DNA of 64,000 nucleotides from Symbiodinium natans (GCA_905221605.1 CAJNDS010002354.1:62001-126000), one strand, 5' to 3'. Positions 1-10,200 are shown, counted from the first letter of the stretch. The notes: generated by a model not told the origin, from the sequence alone. Translations and numbers: made by a program.

Positions 1-159
1 CAGAAAGGAGGCGTTGCTAACGCCCCTACGGGTGAGGCCCTCTGTTTTGACTACAACCTGCATGGGGACAAGTGCAAGTGTTCCGCCTCCACATGTCCCC
101 GCAAGCACCTGTGTTGCAAGTGTTTCCAACCGCATCCCATCCGGGATCACAAGGAGTGA
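1..159 (+). CDS. Gag-type zinc-finger protein, C-terminus (partial)
   Basis: The frame is open from base 1 to a TGA at 157-159. It encodes a cysteine/histidine cluster from about base 43 to 147, with several Cys residues, the string RKHLCCKC and then a QPHP box. That spacing resembles the zinc finger found near the end of Gag-like ORFs of DIRS and related retroelements, where it probably binds RNA. The start lies outside the window. The next ORF continues in the same frame directly after the TGA, so the two may once have formed one polyprotein or may be joined by readthrough. Confidence 0.5.
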   Translation, partial: QKGGVANAPTGEALCFDYNLHGDKCKCSASTCPRKHLCCKCFQPHPIRDHKE

Positions 160-165
160 CGGTCA

Positions 166-1884
166 GTGCCAGAGGCGGGACTTGCTGCTTCAACGTCGGA
201 TGAGCCCGTGTTGCCAGCGGTTCCGCCACATGAGGAAACTGGAGCTGAGGCTCCCGCTGTGGTCAGTCAAGCTGTGCTCCATGTTGCGGCTGAGCCCCCA
301 GTTTCCCATGCTCCTGCGCCAACCTCCCATGAGGCTCCCGCTGTAATCAGTCAAGCTGTGCACCATGTTGCGGCGGAGCCCCCGGTTTCCCATGTGCCTG
401 AGCCAACCTCCCTGAATTCGTGTGCTTCTGTCAGTGACCCTGAGGAACTTGCTGAGCAACTTCTCCAGGGCAAGCTCATTGATCCTCACTCTGTGCTCTC
501 CCTGTGGGAGCTCCTTCCACATGAGGCGCCTCATAAGGCAGCGTCAGGCAGCTCATTCTTCACTGGACTGTACCGGAGAGGGGGTGTGCTGGGTCTTCGG
601 GCCAATGTGGCCCGCTTCCCAAAAGTAGCGCAGGTCCTCTGTGCCTTCGTTCGGCAGCGCCGGCCGTCTGCGGTGTTCACTTCGCTTGCCATATTCTGTG
701 ACATTCCCACTGAGCCTCATCGTGACTCCCATAACGGCCCGTCTCCTAATCTTGTGTTTAAGCTTTCGGATTTCTCAGGGGGCGGTGTGTGGTGTGAGGG
801 CCCCGGGCACGATGTCCGCCCTGTTCAAGGCTCTCCCGTTCAGGGTCGTGTGCTCAAGTTCGATGATGGTTGTCTCGAGCTGCCTGCTAAGGACCACTGG
901 CATATGACTGAACCCTGGCAAGGCCGTCGCGTGGTCCTTGTGGCATATGCACTGCCTTATATGCCCTCAGTTAAGCTTGAGGTCCCCCAAGCCCTCCTCG
1001 AGCTTGGCTTCCCGTTGCCACCGGATTTCCTTCCAGCACTGGCGGATGTTCCTCCGCTCAGCAACCCCGCACCGGAGCCTACGCAAGAGCCTGAGCTGTC
1101 TTCCCGACCCGCGTTCATTATTGAGGTCTTTTCTGGCATGTCCAGGCTTTCCGCCTGCCTTAAGCAACTTGGTTTTGACGCCATTGCCGTTGATCATAAG
1201 CGCGTCCCTGGCGCCGCCTGTCATGTTCATCTTGTCGACTTGTGTGCAACGGAAGGCGTTGAGTTGGTCCGACGTTGGCTGGCAATGCCCAACTGCGTGG
1301 GTATTTGGTTCGCTCCACCATGTGGGACGGCCAGCCGAGCAAGGGAGATCAAAGGGGTTCCAGGGCCCCCCCCTCTCCGATCGGAGAAGTTTCCGAACGG
1401 GCTGCCGCACCTAAAGGGTCAATCCCTTCTCCGAGTCACCCTAGCCAACCAGCTTTACGAATGTGTTTCTGATTTGGTTCTTGAGGCTGCCTCCCGCAAC
1501 CTTGTCATCGGTGTTGAGAACCCTCGGCAAAGTCTCTACTGGCGCACTTCCATGTTTGCACGCATCGCACACCTCCTTCAGTTCACTGCATTCCAGAGTT
1601 GCGCCTACGGCGGCCGTCGTCCGAAGTGGACGGCCATTGCGTATACCCGGGGTGCGTTTGACTGCATCTGCAAGTCCTGCCCTGGGCAGTCTTGCGCTCA
1701 ACGTCACCTGGCGTGGGGCCTAACGGCTTCTCTACATCGTTGGAAGCTGCGTATCCGCTGCCACTGGCGCGTGCCCTCGCCCATGCGTTCTTCCAGGCTT
1801 GCCCGCCCAAGCCGTCCTCACCTGCCGGGCTCCAGTTATCTCTTGTCCGTGGCCAGGTCGGGAGTCAGCCAAAGGCCTCTGTGA
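166..1884 (+). CDS. 2OG-Fe(II)-like oxygenase plus DNA-methyltransferase-like polyprotein
   Basis: The ORF has 572 codons and follows the preceding TGA in frame; 166 is a GTG, so the true start is unclear. Residues 1-90 are Pro/Ala/Val-rich with two copies of a repeat ending in VSHxPxPTS. Residues about 125-265 look like a double-stranded beta-helix 2OG-Fe(II) domain: H185-R-D187, distal H246, R254/R255. Residues about 315-550 look like a class I SAM methyltransferase of C5 type: motif I E320-VFSGMSRLSACLKQLG, an APPC box with C386, and VENP with E451. The match to RT-containing homologues implies that reading passes to the next frame near base 1718; the last ~50 residues here are then out of frame. 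I infer that the two domains modify bases in element DNA. Substrates are unknown. Confidence 0.6.
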   Translation: MPEAGLAASTSDEPVLPAVPPHEETGAEAPAVVSQAVLHVAAEPPVSHAPAPTSHEAPAVISQAVHHVAAEPPVSHVPEPTSLNSCASVSDPEELAEQLLQGKLIDPHSVLSLWELLPHEAPHKAASGSSFFTGLYRRGGVLGLRANVARFPKVAQVLCAFVRQRRPSAVFTSLAIFCDIPTEPHRDSHNGPSPNLVFKLSDFSGGGVWCEGPGHDVRPVQGSPVQGRVLKFDDGCLELPAKDHWHMTEPWQGRRVVLVAYALPYMPSVKLEVPQALLELGFPLPPDFLPALADVPPLSNPAPEPTQEPELSSRPAFIIEVFSGMSRLSACLKQLGFDAIAVDHKRVPGAACHVHLVDLCATEGVELVRRWLAMPNCVGIWFAPPCGTASRAREIKGVPGPPPLRSEKFPNGLPHLKGQSLLRVTLANQLYECVSDLVLEAASRNLVIGVENPRQSLYWRTSMFARIAHLLQFTAFQSCAYGGRRPKWTAIAYTRGAFDCICKSCPGQSCAQRHLAWGLTASLHRWKLRIRCHWRVPSPMRSSRLARPSRPHLPGSSYLLSVARSGVSQRPL

Positions 1885-4118
1885 CGGGGCCCCGCGTGCC
1901 TGAGCATGCTCGCATTTTGCGAGTACGGATCCCCCCTTCTGTGTCCTGTCCGGTGTCCCTGCGTGCCCGCCTTAAGGACCCCTGGCCCCTGCCCCACGTG
2001 GCCGTCTGCCCCGAGCGCTCGGTGCCTGCCGACGCCCAGCTGCTGCAAATAGTCCCGGTTAAGCAGGGGAGTTCGAGCGCTGGTTCTGGAAACAAAGTTT
2101 GTGGTGCTGATGCGGAGCTCTGGAACGAGCTTGTTTGGGGTATCCCTTTCTCCCCGGAACAGTTTGTCCGCGAGGCGGTTAAAGCCGGCCATCCCAGAAC
2201 CCTAGAGGTCTCCCTGCCTCAAGTCCTCAAAGATGCTGTGTGCACCCATGCCTCGTTGTCCGAGTCGGAGCTGTGCGGGTTGAGAGCGCGCCAGTTTGCT
2301 AAGTGGCTTAAGCTTGCGCAGGACCTCAGGAGCGAGGAAGAAGCGCTGAAGGCCTCTATGCATAAACAGGTCGCTACGATCCTAAAGCCCAAACGTCTCC
2401 TCTTGTGGAAGGCGATGATGGTTGAGGCTTCCTACGACGATGTGTCCATCTTCGATGAAGTAATCTCGGGTACTAACCTGGGAGGCCCGGTGCCCGATAC
2501 AGGCGTGTTTGCCCCGAAGTTCAAGCCGGCGTCAGTCACCGTTGACCAACTCAAAAGAGATGCGCCCACCTCTAGGGCGGCCCTTTTGTCCACCATCAAG
2601 TCTCAAGGGGAGGCTCTGGATCGCGAGGTCCAGACGAAAACTCTCGAGGAGCGTGACAGGGGCTGGCTGTCAGGTCCCATAGAGGTGGATCAGCTGCCAC
2701 CTGATGCCATAGTGTCACGACGGTTCGGGATCGAGCAGGATGGGAAAATCAGATTGATTGACGACTTCTCGGGGTCGGGAGTCAACAGCTCCGTGGAGAC
2801 GTCGGAGACCGTGCGCCCCCAGACCGTCGACGTCATCGCAGGCTTGTGCCTGTCTCTGATGAGAGCGCAACCAGGGTGTAGTCTCAAGGGAAGGTTCTAT
2901 GACCTGGTTAGTGCCTACAGGCAGCTGGCTTTGGACCCTGCAGGGGCCTGGGCTTCGTACATTGGGCTGTGGGATCCTGATCTGAAGAGGGTAGTGGTGT
3001 TTCAGCTGCACGCACTCCCTTTCGGGGCAGTCAAGTCAGTGTCGACTTTTCTGAGGACCGTTAACTCGGTATGGCACCTTGGCGCATTCTTCTTCGCCCT
3101 TTGCTGGTCCCACTACTTTGACGACTTCGTGTCGGTTGCTAGAGGCTCGCAGGTGGCTAATGTGCACCAAACAATCACCTTGCTCTTCGCCCTGTTGGGT
3201 TGGGACCTGGCCCAAGGTGGGAAAAAGGATGTGCCGTTTGCGGAAACCTTTTGTGCGTTAGGGGTTGACATAGTGCTGTCGAGCGCCCACTTGGGTCGTG
3301 TGACCATTTGCAACACGGAAAAGAGAGTTCAGCTCCTCGTAGAGACTATGAAGCAGGCCCAGAAAGACCGACGCATGAGTGCGCCTCAAGCACTCAAGCT
3401 AAGGGGTAAGCTCCAGTTTGCAAGTGGACAGCTGTTTGGGCGTCAAAGCAAGTTTTGCATGCAACAGCTTTCTGATTACGCCCATGGGGGTGCCCCTCCT
3501 GATCTGCCGACGGAGTGCATTGATACTTTCACCTCGCTGGTCGACATGTTGGACAGTGGACGCCCTAGGCTAGTCCAAGTCAACAAACAGCAAACCTGGT
3601 ATGTCTTCACTGATGCATCCTATTCGAAGGATGACCCCGTGCTGCCTTGTGGTGTTGGTGGTCTCCTGTTTGATGATAAGGGTGTGTTGGTTGCTGGTTT
3701 CTCCCACGCCCTTGACAGTGACGTCCGGAAGCTCCTGGGTGAGATCAACAAAGACACGATCATAATGGAGGCTGAGTTTGTTGCGGTGCTGCTTGCGTTC
3801 CGTCTTTGGGGCAAAAGGGTTGCGAACTCACCTGTTGTGGCTTTCATCGACAACAACTCCGTCAGGGACATTTTGATCTCATGCAGGGGCAGGTCCCCTA
3901 CTGTGAAAAGCCTGCTTAAAATGTTCGTGAGCTTGGAGGTGGAGTGTGAGTTCATCCCTTGGTTCTCACGCGTTCCTTCCCCATCAAACTGTGCGGATCT
4001 CCCGTCGAGGCTGGTGTCCAAGCACTTGTTGTGGGGTGGCATCAGTGTCCCGTGTTCCGATGTGTCGGAGCACCTGGATGCCATATGCTTGGGGATGTCG
4101 GCTAATAAGGGGGCTTGA
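1692..4118 (+). CDS. Reverse transcriptase-RNase H of element R1
   Basis: The ORF has 808 codons from an ATG at 1692. It overlaps the preceding ORF by 193 bp in the -1 frame, and meaningful sequence begins near 1719 (the AAYPLPLARALAHAF region). RT motifs are present: motif A YDLVSAYRQLALDP (D404), a motif B-like ALPFGAVKSVSTFLR, and the catalytic FDDF box (D477, D478; bases 3117-3128). RNase H follows, with FTDAS (D641), MEAEF and FIDNNSVRD (D720). The frame is intact to a TGA overlapping the first 3' direct repeat. The single-base frame change near 1718 is either programmed -1 frameshifting or a one-base deletion. Confidence 0.8.
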   Translation: MRSTSPGVGPNGFSTSLEAAYPLPLARALAHAFFQACPPKPSSPAGLQLSLVRGQVGSQPKASVTGPRVPEHARILRVRIPPSVSCPVSLRARLKDPWPLPHVAVCPERSVPADAQLLQIVPVKQGSSSAGSGNKVCGADAELWNELVWGIPFSPEQFVREAVKAGHPRTLEVSLPQVLKDAVCTHASLSESELCGLRARQFAKWLKLAQDLRSEEEALKASMHKQVATILKPKRLLLWKAMMVEASYDDVSIFDEVISGTNLGGPVPDTGVFAPKFKPASVTVDQLKRDAPTSRAALLSTIKSQGEALDREVQTKTLEERDRGWLSGPIEVDQLPPDAIVSRRFGIEQDGKIRLIDDFSGSGVNSSVETSETVRPQTVDVIAGLCLSLMRAQPGCSLKGRFYDLVSAYRQLALDPAGAWASYIGLWDPDLKRVVVFQLHALPFGAVKSVSTFLRTVNSVWHLGAFFFALCWSHYFDDFVSVARGSQVANVHQTITLLFALLGWDLAQGGKKDVPFAETFCALGVDIVLSSAHLGRVTICNTEKRVQLLVETMKQAQKDRRMSAPQALKLRGKLQFASGQLFGRQSKFCMQQLSDYAHGGAPPDLPTECIDTFTSLVDMLDSGRPRLVQVNKQQTWYVFTDASYSKDDPVLPCGVGGLLFDDKGVLVAGFSHALDSDVRKLLGEINKDTIIMEAEFVAVLLAFRLWGKRVANSPVVAFIDNNSVRDILISCRGRSPTVKSLLKMFVSLEVECEFIPWFSRVPSPSNCADLPSRLVSKHLLWGGISVPCSDVSEHLDAICLGMSANKGA

Positions 4119-4315
4119 GGTTCGTTTGTGTATGGTGAGACGCATGTGCAATGTATGTGCACCGCGCTGTGTGCACCGGCACATGATTGAATGCGATCTT
4201 TGATTCGCCCACTGATGAAAAGAAGAAGAGGGACATGCAGTGCTCGTTCTGAGTTTTGCCTCTCCTGTGGGATCTTGGCTTTTGGGTTCAAACCGAATTT
4301 GGCACAAGCGATAAG
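4107..4315. repeat. 209-bp direct repeat, copy 1
   Basis: This copy appears identical to 4632-4840 (offset 525). It starts at AAGGGGGCTTGAGG inside the last codons of the RT-RNase H ORF and ends at AAGCGATAAG. It may be the B1 part of a split direct repeat. Confidence 0.85.
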
Positions 4316-4631
4316 CTTACTGTTCGCGAGCGAATGGTGCTTCATCGATTGCTGCCAAATTGTCTCTAAGAAAAACGGGGTGCCGTTTGGTCTTGGTTTG
4401 AAGCCCAAAAGTTTCTGATGCTTGTCTTGCTTGGTATGCCAACGACGATTTGCAATTGCATGTGCAGGAAGATGTGTGTGCAGCACTGGCTCTTCAGCTC
4501 AGTGCCAAAAAATTTTGACCCGCCCAGCCCACCCAGGGCATCGCAGTAGCAGGGCCCGCCGCGGCGGCTGCAACTCCCTGCGTGCCATCGGCACTCCCAT
4601 TAGAATTGTGTGTACAGGTGCCTCGCCCTTA
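4316..4631. other. Spacer between the two R1 direct repeats
   Basis: There are 316 bases with no convincing ORF. If R1 is PAT-like, this would hold the A2 repeat, whose A1 partner would lie upstream of the window. It includes a GC-rich stretch (4530-4580). Confidence 0.4.
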
Positions 4632-4840
4632 AAGGGGGCTTGAGGTTCGTTTGTGTATGGTGAGACGCATGTGCAATGTATGTGCACCGCGCTGTGTGCA
4701 CCGGCACATGATTGAATGCGATCTTTGATTCGCCCACTGATGAAAAGAAGAAGAGGGACATGCAGTGCTCGTTCTGAGTTTTGCCTCTCCTGTGGGATCT
4801 TGGCTTTTGGGTTCAAACCGAATTTGGCACAAGCGATAAG
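4632..4840. repeat. 209-bp direct repeat, copy 2
   Basis: Second copy of the repeat at 4107-4315. Its right edge (ATAAG followed by TAGGC) is a candidate right end of element R1. Confidence 0.85.
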
Positions 4841-5978
4841 TAGGCAAAGCCGCGCGCCGCCATAGTGCCCCCTCCATAACCGCACACCTGCCTTGAGAGT
4901 GTGCTTGAAATTGCGCGACAGGAGCCGCTGGCCCTGCCTCATTCATACTTCACATCCAGCATTGTGTCGAGCCAGAGCCAGGCTCAGCAATTGCACTCAC
5001 TTCACCTGCAAGCCACCGTTGGGCTTTCCACGTGGCATTCCATATCTCGAAATCTTCGATCGTGCATGCAAAGCACTGAGCCGGAAGAGCATTACGCAAC
5101 ACACCTCCACATTTGGGTTCATTTCATTAAGGCCTTGCGTGAGAAACGCATCACGCGTTTGTTGATTGCTCATCCGCTAAATTGGTGGAGAAGGTTCGTG
5201 AGTAATCTTCTTGCTAATCACTACAGGGAGGTATCGTTTGACTGGCAGCTTAGGGTCCTTGTCCGTGCTTTAACGTACGCCGACGATAGGTGGGTCCCTA
5301 GATTGCCTCAATACTTTCCGTGACATCCAGGTACATCGTGTGGCTGCGCATCTCCGCTGCGGTGTCGAGGTGCTCGCCCCTCTTGCCCTGGTTGGTTCTG
5401 ACTTTCGGACTTCACTTCAAACATTCCTGAACATCTTGCCTTTGTACCCTCTCCTGTGAACCCGTGCACGGTTTAGGGAGGCTAGGCCTTGTGGGTACCC
5501 TAGAGGTCTGACGAAGCATCACTGCATCACCGTGTGCTTCGCCTCGAACTGCCCAAACAGCAGGTTCAGTTCAGACTTCGATCTTCGCGTGGTTTGTGGT
5601 CTCCCTTCGGGTTGAGACTAAGCCCATCACTCCGCCAACAGCAAACCCACAGTGCCGTCGGCTTGACCACGCACTGTGAACGCAACATCGGACAAAGTCC
5701 CAATCCCTAAGAGGTTTCAGGGTCAAAGCAAAGAGAGTCGCGGGTCTTCCCCACTCTCATCCGTGTGCATTGGCTCAGACAGCCGGTTGAGTGCGTGTCG
5801 TTAGTTGAAAGACCTGCATTGCCCCAATATCCCATCTGAGGAATCCCGGCAAGGTAGTCAAGCTCAGGCACTCTGCACACATTCTTCTGGCCACTTTCTA
5901 GGCTTGTTGGGGTCGCCGCCCGAATTAGGCTTAGAGGGGTCGCCGCCCGAATCAGGCTGTGCAATTGTCTCTGGTACC
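4841..5978. other. Inter-element region or copia 5' leader
   Basis: No recognised gene. An open frame at 4901-5323 (about 140 codons) matches no family I know, and only its C-terminal half looks protein-like. I looked here for a copy of the sequence that follows the copia polypurine tract (TTAACTAAACTGG) and found none, so the 5' LTR is absent or unrecognisable. A near-identical 23-bp motif occurs twice just before the copia first ORF (about 5908-5960). Confidence 0.4.
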
Positions 5979-7187
5979 ATGGGTTGGAACGATTTTTTGC
6001 AGGCGTGGGAACGCGTGACCTGTGAAGAGTGCTTTGTGGAGCGTGTGACTGCTGCTTTTTCCAGGGCGAAAGCTGTCCTCTTGGTGGTCATCCGTGCGCT
6101 GGTGCAGCTTCTCATCGGTACTCAGCAACAGTCTGGGGCCATACGGCTGGTCCGAACTCGAGAAAGAGAGCTCGAGGGCACGGAGGCATTGCCATATCAT
6201 CCTTACGCTACGTTCGTCGAGGATACCCTGGAAGAGGTCAGAGGAGTGCTTCAGGCACCTTCGCCGGAGCCTGAGATACCGGCTCCGAGGACTCCTCCTG
6301 TCGCAGTGCGTTCCAGATCTCCGCCTCGTTCCTTGGTTGAGGGTTCTGACCAAACTCCGGTACCTCCTAGACCGCGACCGAAACATAAGGGTGATCGAAC
6401 CCCTGCACCTCCTAGGGCACGACCTAAACATAAGGGTAATAGAACCCCGGTTCCTCCCAAGGCAAGTACCTTGCCCGGAACACCAGGTCCGTCACGTGCA
6501 CCGGAGGCTGCAGCAGATCTTATTGTGTCTCGTCCCAAAGCAAAGGCCCGACCCGAGTCCAGACCACCGCAGGACTGGGAGTTGGACGAAAGAGAGTATC
6601 CAACCATAGCGGATTCGTTCAGGGAACAGGTTGAATTGGGACAACACTCAGATCGAGAAGCCATAAACCGGTGGACTACTGAAGAGTGGAGAGAGCATAA
6701 TCAGGCGCTCTCATCTTCTTCTTCTGCCGCGCCGCGTGTTGCACCTTTGGAAGTGGTCGAAGTGCGTGAGGACATCCCTGTCCTGATTTCATTGGATTTC
6801 AGCGGGGTGCTCAACATCCACTTTCAGGACAGCCGAGATTTTTTGGACCGTTTGAACGCAGAGCGTCCGAGCCACGTGAAGCTGAAGTTTATTTGCACGA
6901 GTTACTCTGGGACAGAACGGGCCAAAGAAACGCGTCAGTCGATGGCTTCGGAGCTTCCGGGCGTGCCAGTCTACATCACTAGCTCTCCAACGGGCCGTCC
7001 TGGAAAAGGAGCCTTCATTAAGCGTTTGATGGACCGGCGGTCGGATCACTTTGCGTGTCATTTGGATGACAGATCAGACATCGTGCGGGACGTCGAGGCG
7101 TATGGTGTTCACGGTATTTTGGTATCGCCGAATACGTGGCTGACTGATCTCGTGCCCACTGTGTTGTTGTGGCTGCGGTCCCTGTAA
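5979..7187 (+). CDS. HAD-like domain protein, copia accessory ORF
   Basis: The frame is open from 5805, but ATG 5979 in the context TACCATGG is preferred. It has about 402 residues: an N-terminal stretch with a hydrophobic segment (AVLLVVIRALVQLLIG), a Pro/Arg-rich linker with three PKHKG/TPxPP repeats, a low-complexity Ser run, and a C-terminal domain. The last ~140 residues resemble the HAD phosphatase fold: motif I LDFSGVL (D273), motif II CTSYSG, a Lys in GKGAFIK, and motif IV HLDDRSDI (D363, D364). The second Asp of the usual DxD is Ser, so activity is doubtful. It lies about 60 bp upstream of the Gag ORF, in the same orientation, and is probably part of the element's transcript. Its role is unknown. 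Confidence 0.6.
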   Translation: MGWNDFLQAWERVTCEECFVERVTAAFSRAKAVLLVVIRALVQLLIGTQQQSGAIRLVRTRERELEGTEALPYHPYATFVEDTLEEVRGVLQAPSPEPEIPAPRTPPVAVRSRSPPRSLVEGSDQTPVPPRPRPKHKGDRTPAPPRARPKHKGNRTPVPPKASTLPGTPGPSRAPEAAADLIVSRPKAKARPESRPPQDWELDEREYPTIADSFREQVELGQHSDREAINRWTTEEWREHNQALSSSSSAAPRVAPLEVVEVREDIPVLISLDFSGVLNIHFQDSRDFLDRLNAERPSHVKLKFICTSYSGTERAKETRQSMASELPGVPVYITSSPTGRPGKGAFIKRLMDRRSDHFACHLDDRSDIVRDVEAYGVHGILVSPNTWLTDLVPTVLLWLRSL

Positions 7188-7246
7188 AACGCTAAAAGAG
7201 AGCTGCTGACCTTCAGGGGAACCTGGGGTTTCTATTGCCTGGCACC

Positions 7247-10200
7247 ATGGCGATGAGTCCCGAAACTACTGATTCCTCGCTCCAGGTGTCCACTTCCAGC
7301 ACGCCGCCTACACAACAGGCGCGGGCACTCAGTGCTGTAAGGGCACAAGAAGCAAGGGTAGGAGAGAGCAGTAGTGATTCCACTCCCGTAAGAGCCGTTT
7401 CAACCGGAAGGGGAAGGTCCTCTCAACCCTATGCCTTAGCTAGTTCCCGAAATCGCTCTTCCTCCTCTAGGATGCAAGCTTTGTTGCCTCCGCCAGCTTA
7501 TGCATGTGAAGTTGCAAGTCCTGCACCAGCAAGTCAACCTGTTTCGCTTGCACCGGGCGATGGGACAACCACCCCGGATGTGCACTTGCATCAGCATGTT
7601 CAGCGCATTGCCCCAGAGTTGCACCTGCATCAGAGTCGTCAGGAATTGCATCTTCATGGGGTTGATTCCCGAACACATTCTCAGGCCGTTGCTGCTGCAC
7701 AGCTGGCACAAGCGCAAGCACAAAACATTCAACAGGACGCTCAGGTGTTTGCCCAGAACGTTCAGCATGAAGCTCAGGCATACGTGCAGGTTGCAAAGAG
7801 TGAGGCTCAGGCATATGTTCAGAGCGCTGTCACTTCTGCTCAACATGAAGCCATGCAGCACGCGCAAGAGTATGCAGAGCGCGTTAGGGCTGAAGCTGAG
7901 AGACAGGTCCAGAGTGTTTCAGAACAAGCCGGTCAGCATCTTGCACAAGCAAACGAAACCATTGCCTCACTTCAGGCTAGGAATCGTGAGCTTGAGGAGC
8001 AGCAGGAAGAAATGATGCAGCGGATTGCGATGATCCAAGCTGAGATGCAAAGCATCAAAGCTCAACAACAGTCCCAAGCCGACACATCCCACCTTCACGC
8101 AGAGCGAGTGTCGCAGGCCTCAAGGGCTCAGGACCAAAATGGCACGGAGATCAGTGAAGCCCTCAAGGCCTTGGCTGCAAGTGTTGGTGAGACAATGAAG
8201 GAGTTGCGAGAAATCGTCAGTCCCAAAGCATCCAAGCCTAAAAGCAAAGCGAAAGGTTCGGGGCTCCGAAACGGGACACCCTCCCCTAAGCATAAGAGTC
8301 CAAAGGTCTCAGCGACTCAAGGTCAAAGATCTGCTGGTGTGGCTGCTGCGCCTGTTCCAAATCGGTTTGGATGCTTCTGCGCACCCAGGTTGCCAGTTTT
8401 CACCGGTGTTGGTTTGCCGGCTCCGTCTAGATCCAAGAAGGGTTCTTCGAGTGACAATCCCTTCAACGTCTTCTCCACTCCCAAACCTCCTTCAGTCGTG
8501 CATCCCCCAGACCCTCCGATGCACTACGACATCGGGTCCGAACACGAGGAAGGTGAGGAGGAAGAGGAGAGGGAAGATGACCCCATCATTGATGTCACCG
8601 ATGCACCGGGGGAAGAAGAAGTAGACTATGAGCAGGATACTTACCACAACAAAGATCTTCGAGACCTGAAAATCCCTGCACTTCCTTCGACAGCCGCGGG
8701 ATATCGAGCATGGAGGAACGGCGTTTTGACATCGTTCAGCAGCATAGACAAGAGTGGGAACGCCAGGATACTGAGATGGCTCCAGGTCGCCCTTGATCCA
8801 GCCATAGGAGACCGACAGATGCGCAATCTGCAGGTCACGTCTGACGGCCTTCCCCGCCTTGATGCATTCCTGGCTGCACAGCTTACAGATCCAAAACACC
8901 TCAAGGGAGACTACGGAGTCGCTGCCCAGGCGTTCACCGAGCGAGCACATGCGTTAGGCGTGCAGCCTTCCGGGCGTGCGCTGTTGGCAATGCTCAGCCG
9001 AAGGTTTCGGGTAGACCGGATCAGGGGGGCGACAGTCTCCCAGCAGACACTCTTAGCCATCCAGCTCGAAGGCTTCAGCCAACAACAACTGCAAGCCTTT
9101 AGAGAAAAGGTTGAGTTTTGTTTGAACGGTTTCAGTCCCGAAGCATGGCCCGCTGAGTCTACCTTGTTTAGCTGGTTATACTCCAAGCTCAAGCACTGCA
9201 GGCTTCTTTCCAGAGCAGTCGACAAGATCAAAGACTCCAATCCAGGTAGCAACAAGCGAACCTTTGCGTGGTTGTGGTCGCAGCTTGTCGAATTGCTAGA
9301 TGAGCTGAGAGAAGAAGCAAACGAAGAGTCAATTCGTGACACTCTCATCAAGCCCAAAGCCAAAGCTGCTCCCGCCCCAAAGAAAGAGGAGCGTTCCCGC
9401 GATAAGCCGGACAAGCCCACTCCTGCCAATCCAGCCCCTCCGGCCAAGACCAAAGGTTCTGGGAAGGATGGGAAAGACAAGGATGGCAAGGGAAAGGGGG
9501 GTAAAGGGAGTGGTAAGGGTGCAGATTCACAGAAAACACCAAACAAGCCAAAGGCGAAATCAGGCGGTAAAGGCCAGGGCTCCAAAGCTGAAGGCAAAGC
9601 CCCAAGCAAAGGAAATGCCCCCAAAGCTACCGTACCATGCCTGTTCTTCCCAAAGGGAACGTGTAACCGGGGTGAGAATTGTCCGTTTTCGCATGAGACC
9701 TCTCCCGGTAACAAGGCCCCAGGGTCAAAGACTACTGGAGCTAGCGCTACGGCAAAGAGCTCTGCCGCAGCTGTCGCCCTGCTGCTTCCCACTACGGCGC
9801 GGGGTGCCTCGGTCGATGGTTCCTCCACACCGAGCAAGACAACCTTTTGGAAGCGTTCAGGATTGAGTAGGTTCTTCCAGTTCGTTTCGGGGTGGTTTAC
9901 TGTGTTCAGCAACATCTGCGCTCCTGCCTGTCCCGCCACTGTCACTCCGTTGCTTGTAGCATCTCAGCATCAGCACCCGCAACAGGGATGGTTCTACCAC
10001 GAGTGGATCGCTGATAGTGGTGCAGGTAGATCCCTAGAGAGTCGTGAAGCCCTCAATGAACAAGGCATTCCTGAAGACGCATACGCACACATGGCCGAAC
10101 AGGCACCCACAGTATCCTTTTCCACAGGGAATGGTGTCGTTGATTCAGGGCTCATGCTTGGCTTCGAGGGTTCCATTCTAGGAAACAATTCTGCATATCT

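Larger units (their letters stand above)
1..4840 (+). mobile_element. Retroelement R1, 5' end outside window
   Basis: This is the 3' portion of a retroelement. In order it holds a Gag-type zinc finger (1-159), a 2OG-Fe(II)-like plus methyltransferase-like ORF (166-1884), an RT-RNase H ORF (1692-4118) and two 209-bp direct repeats (4107-4315 and 4632-4840). No integrase or tyrosine recombinase is visible; it may lie upstream of the window. The paired 3' repeats separated by 316 bp recall the B1-A2-B2 end of PAT-type elements, which the complete element at 47474-54417 shows clearly. The left repeat would be off-window, so the class (DIRS-like or LTR) stays open. The coding frames are broken by one TGA and one frame change, so this copy may be inactive. 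Confidence 0.75.

Noticed and set aside
3620-4486. 288-codon open frame on the minus strand
   Set aside because: It is antisense to R1 RNase H and repeats itself in the 209-bp repeat; no family resemblance.
4841-5978. 5' LTR of the copia element
   Set aside because: No stretch matching the sequence after the polypurine tract at 21984-21994 was found, so no LTR is called.
8911-9945. 344-codon open frame on the minus strand
   Set aside because: It lies antisense to the Gag coiled-coil/linker region of copia and has composition expected of a shadow frame.
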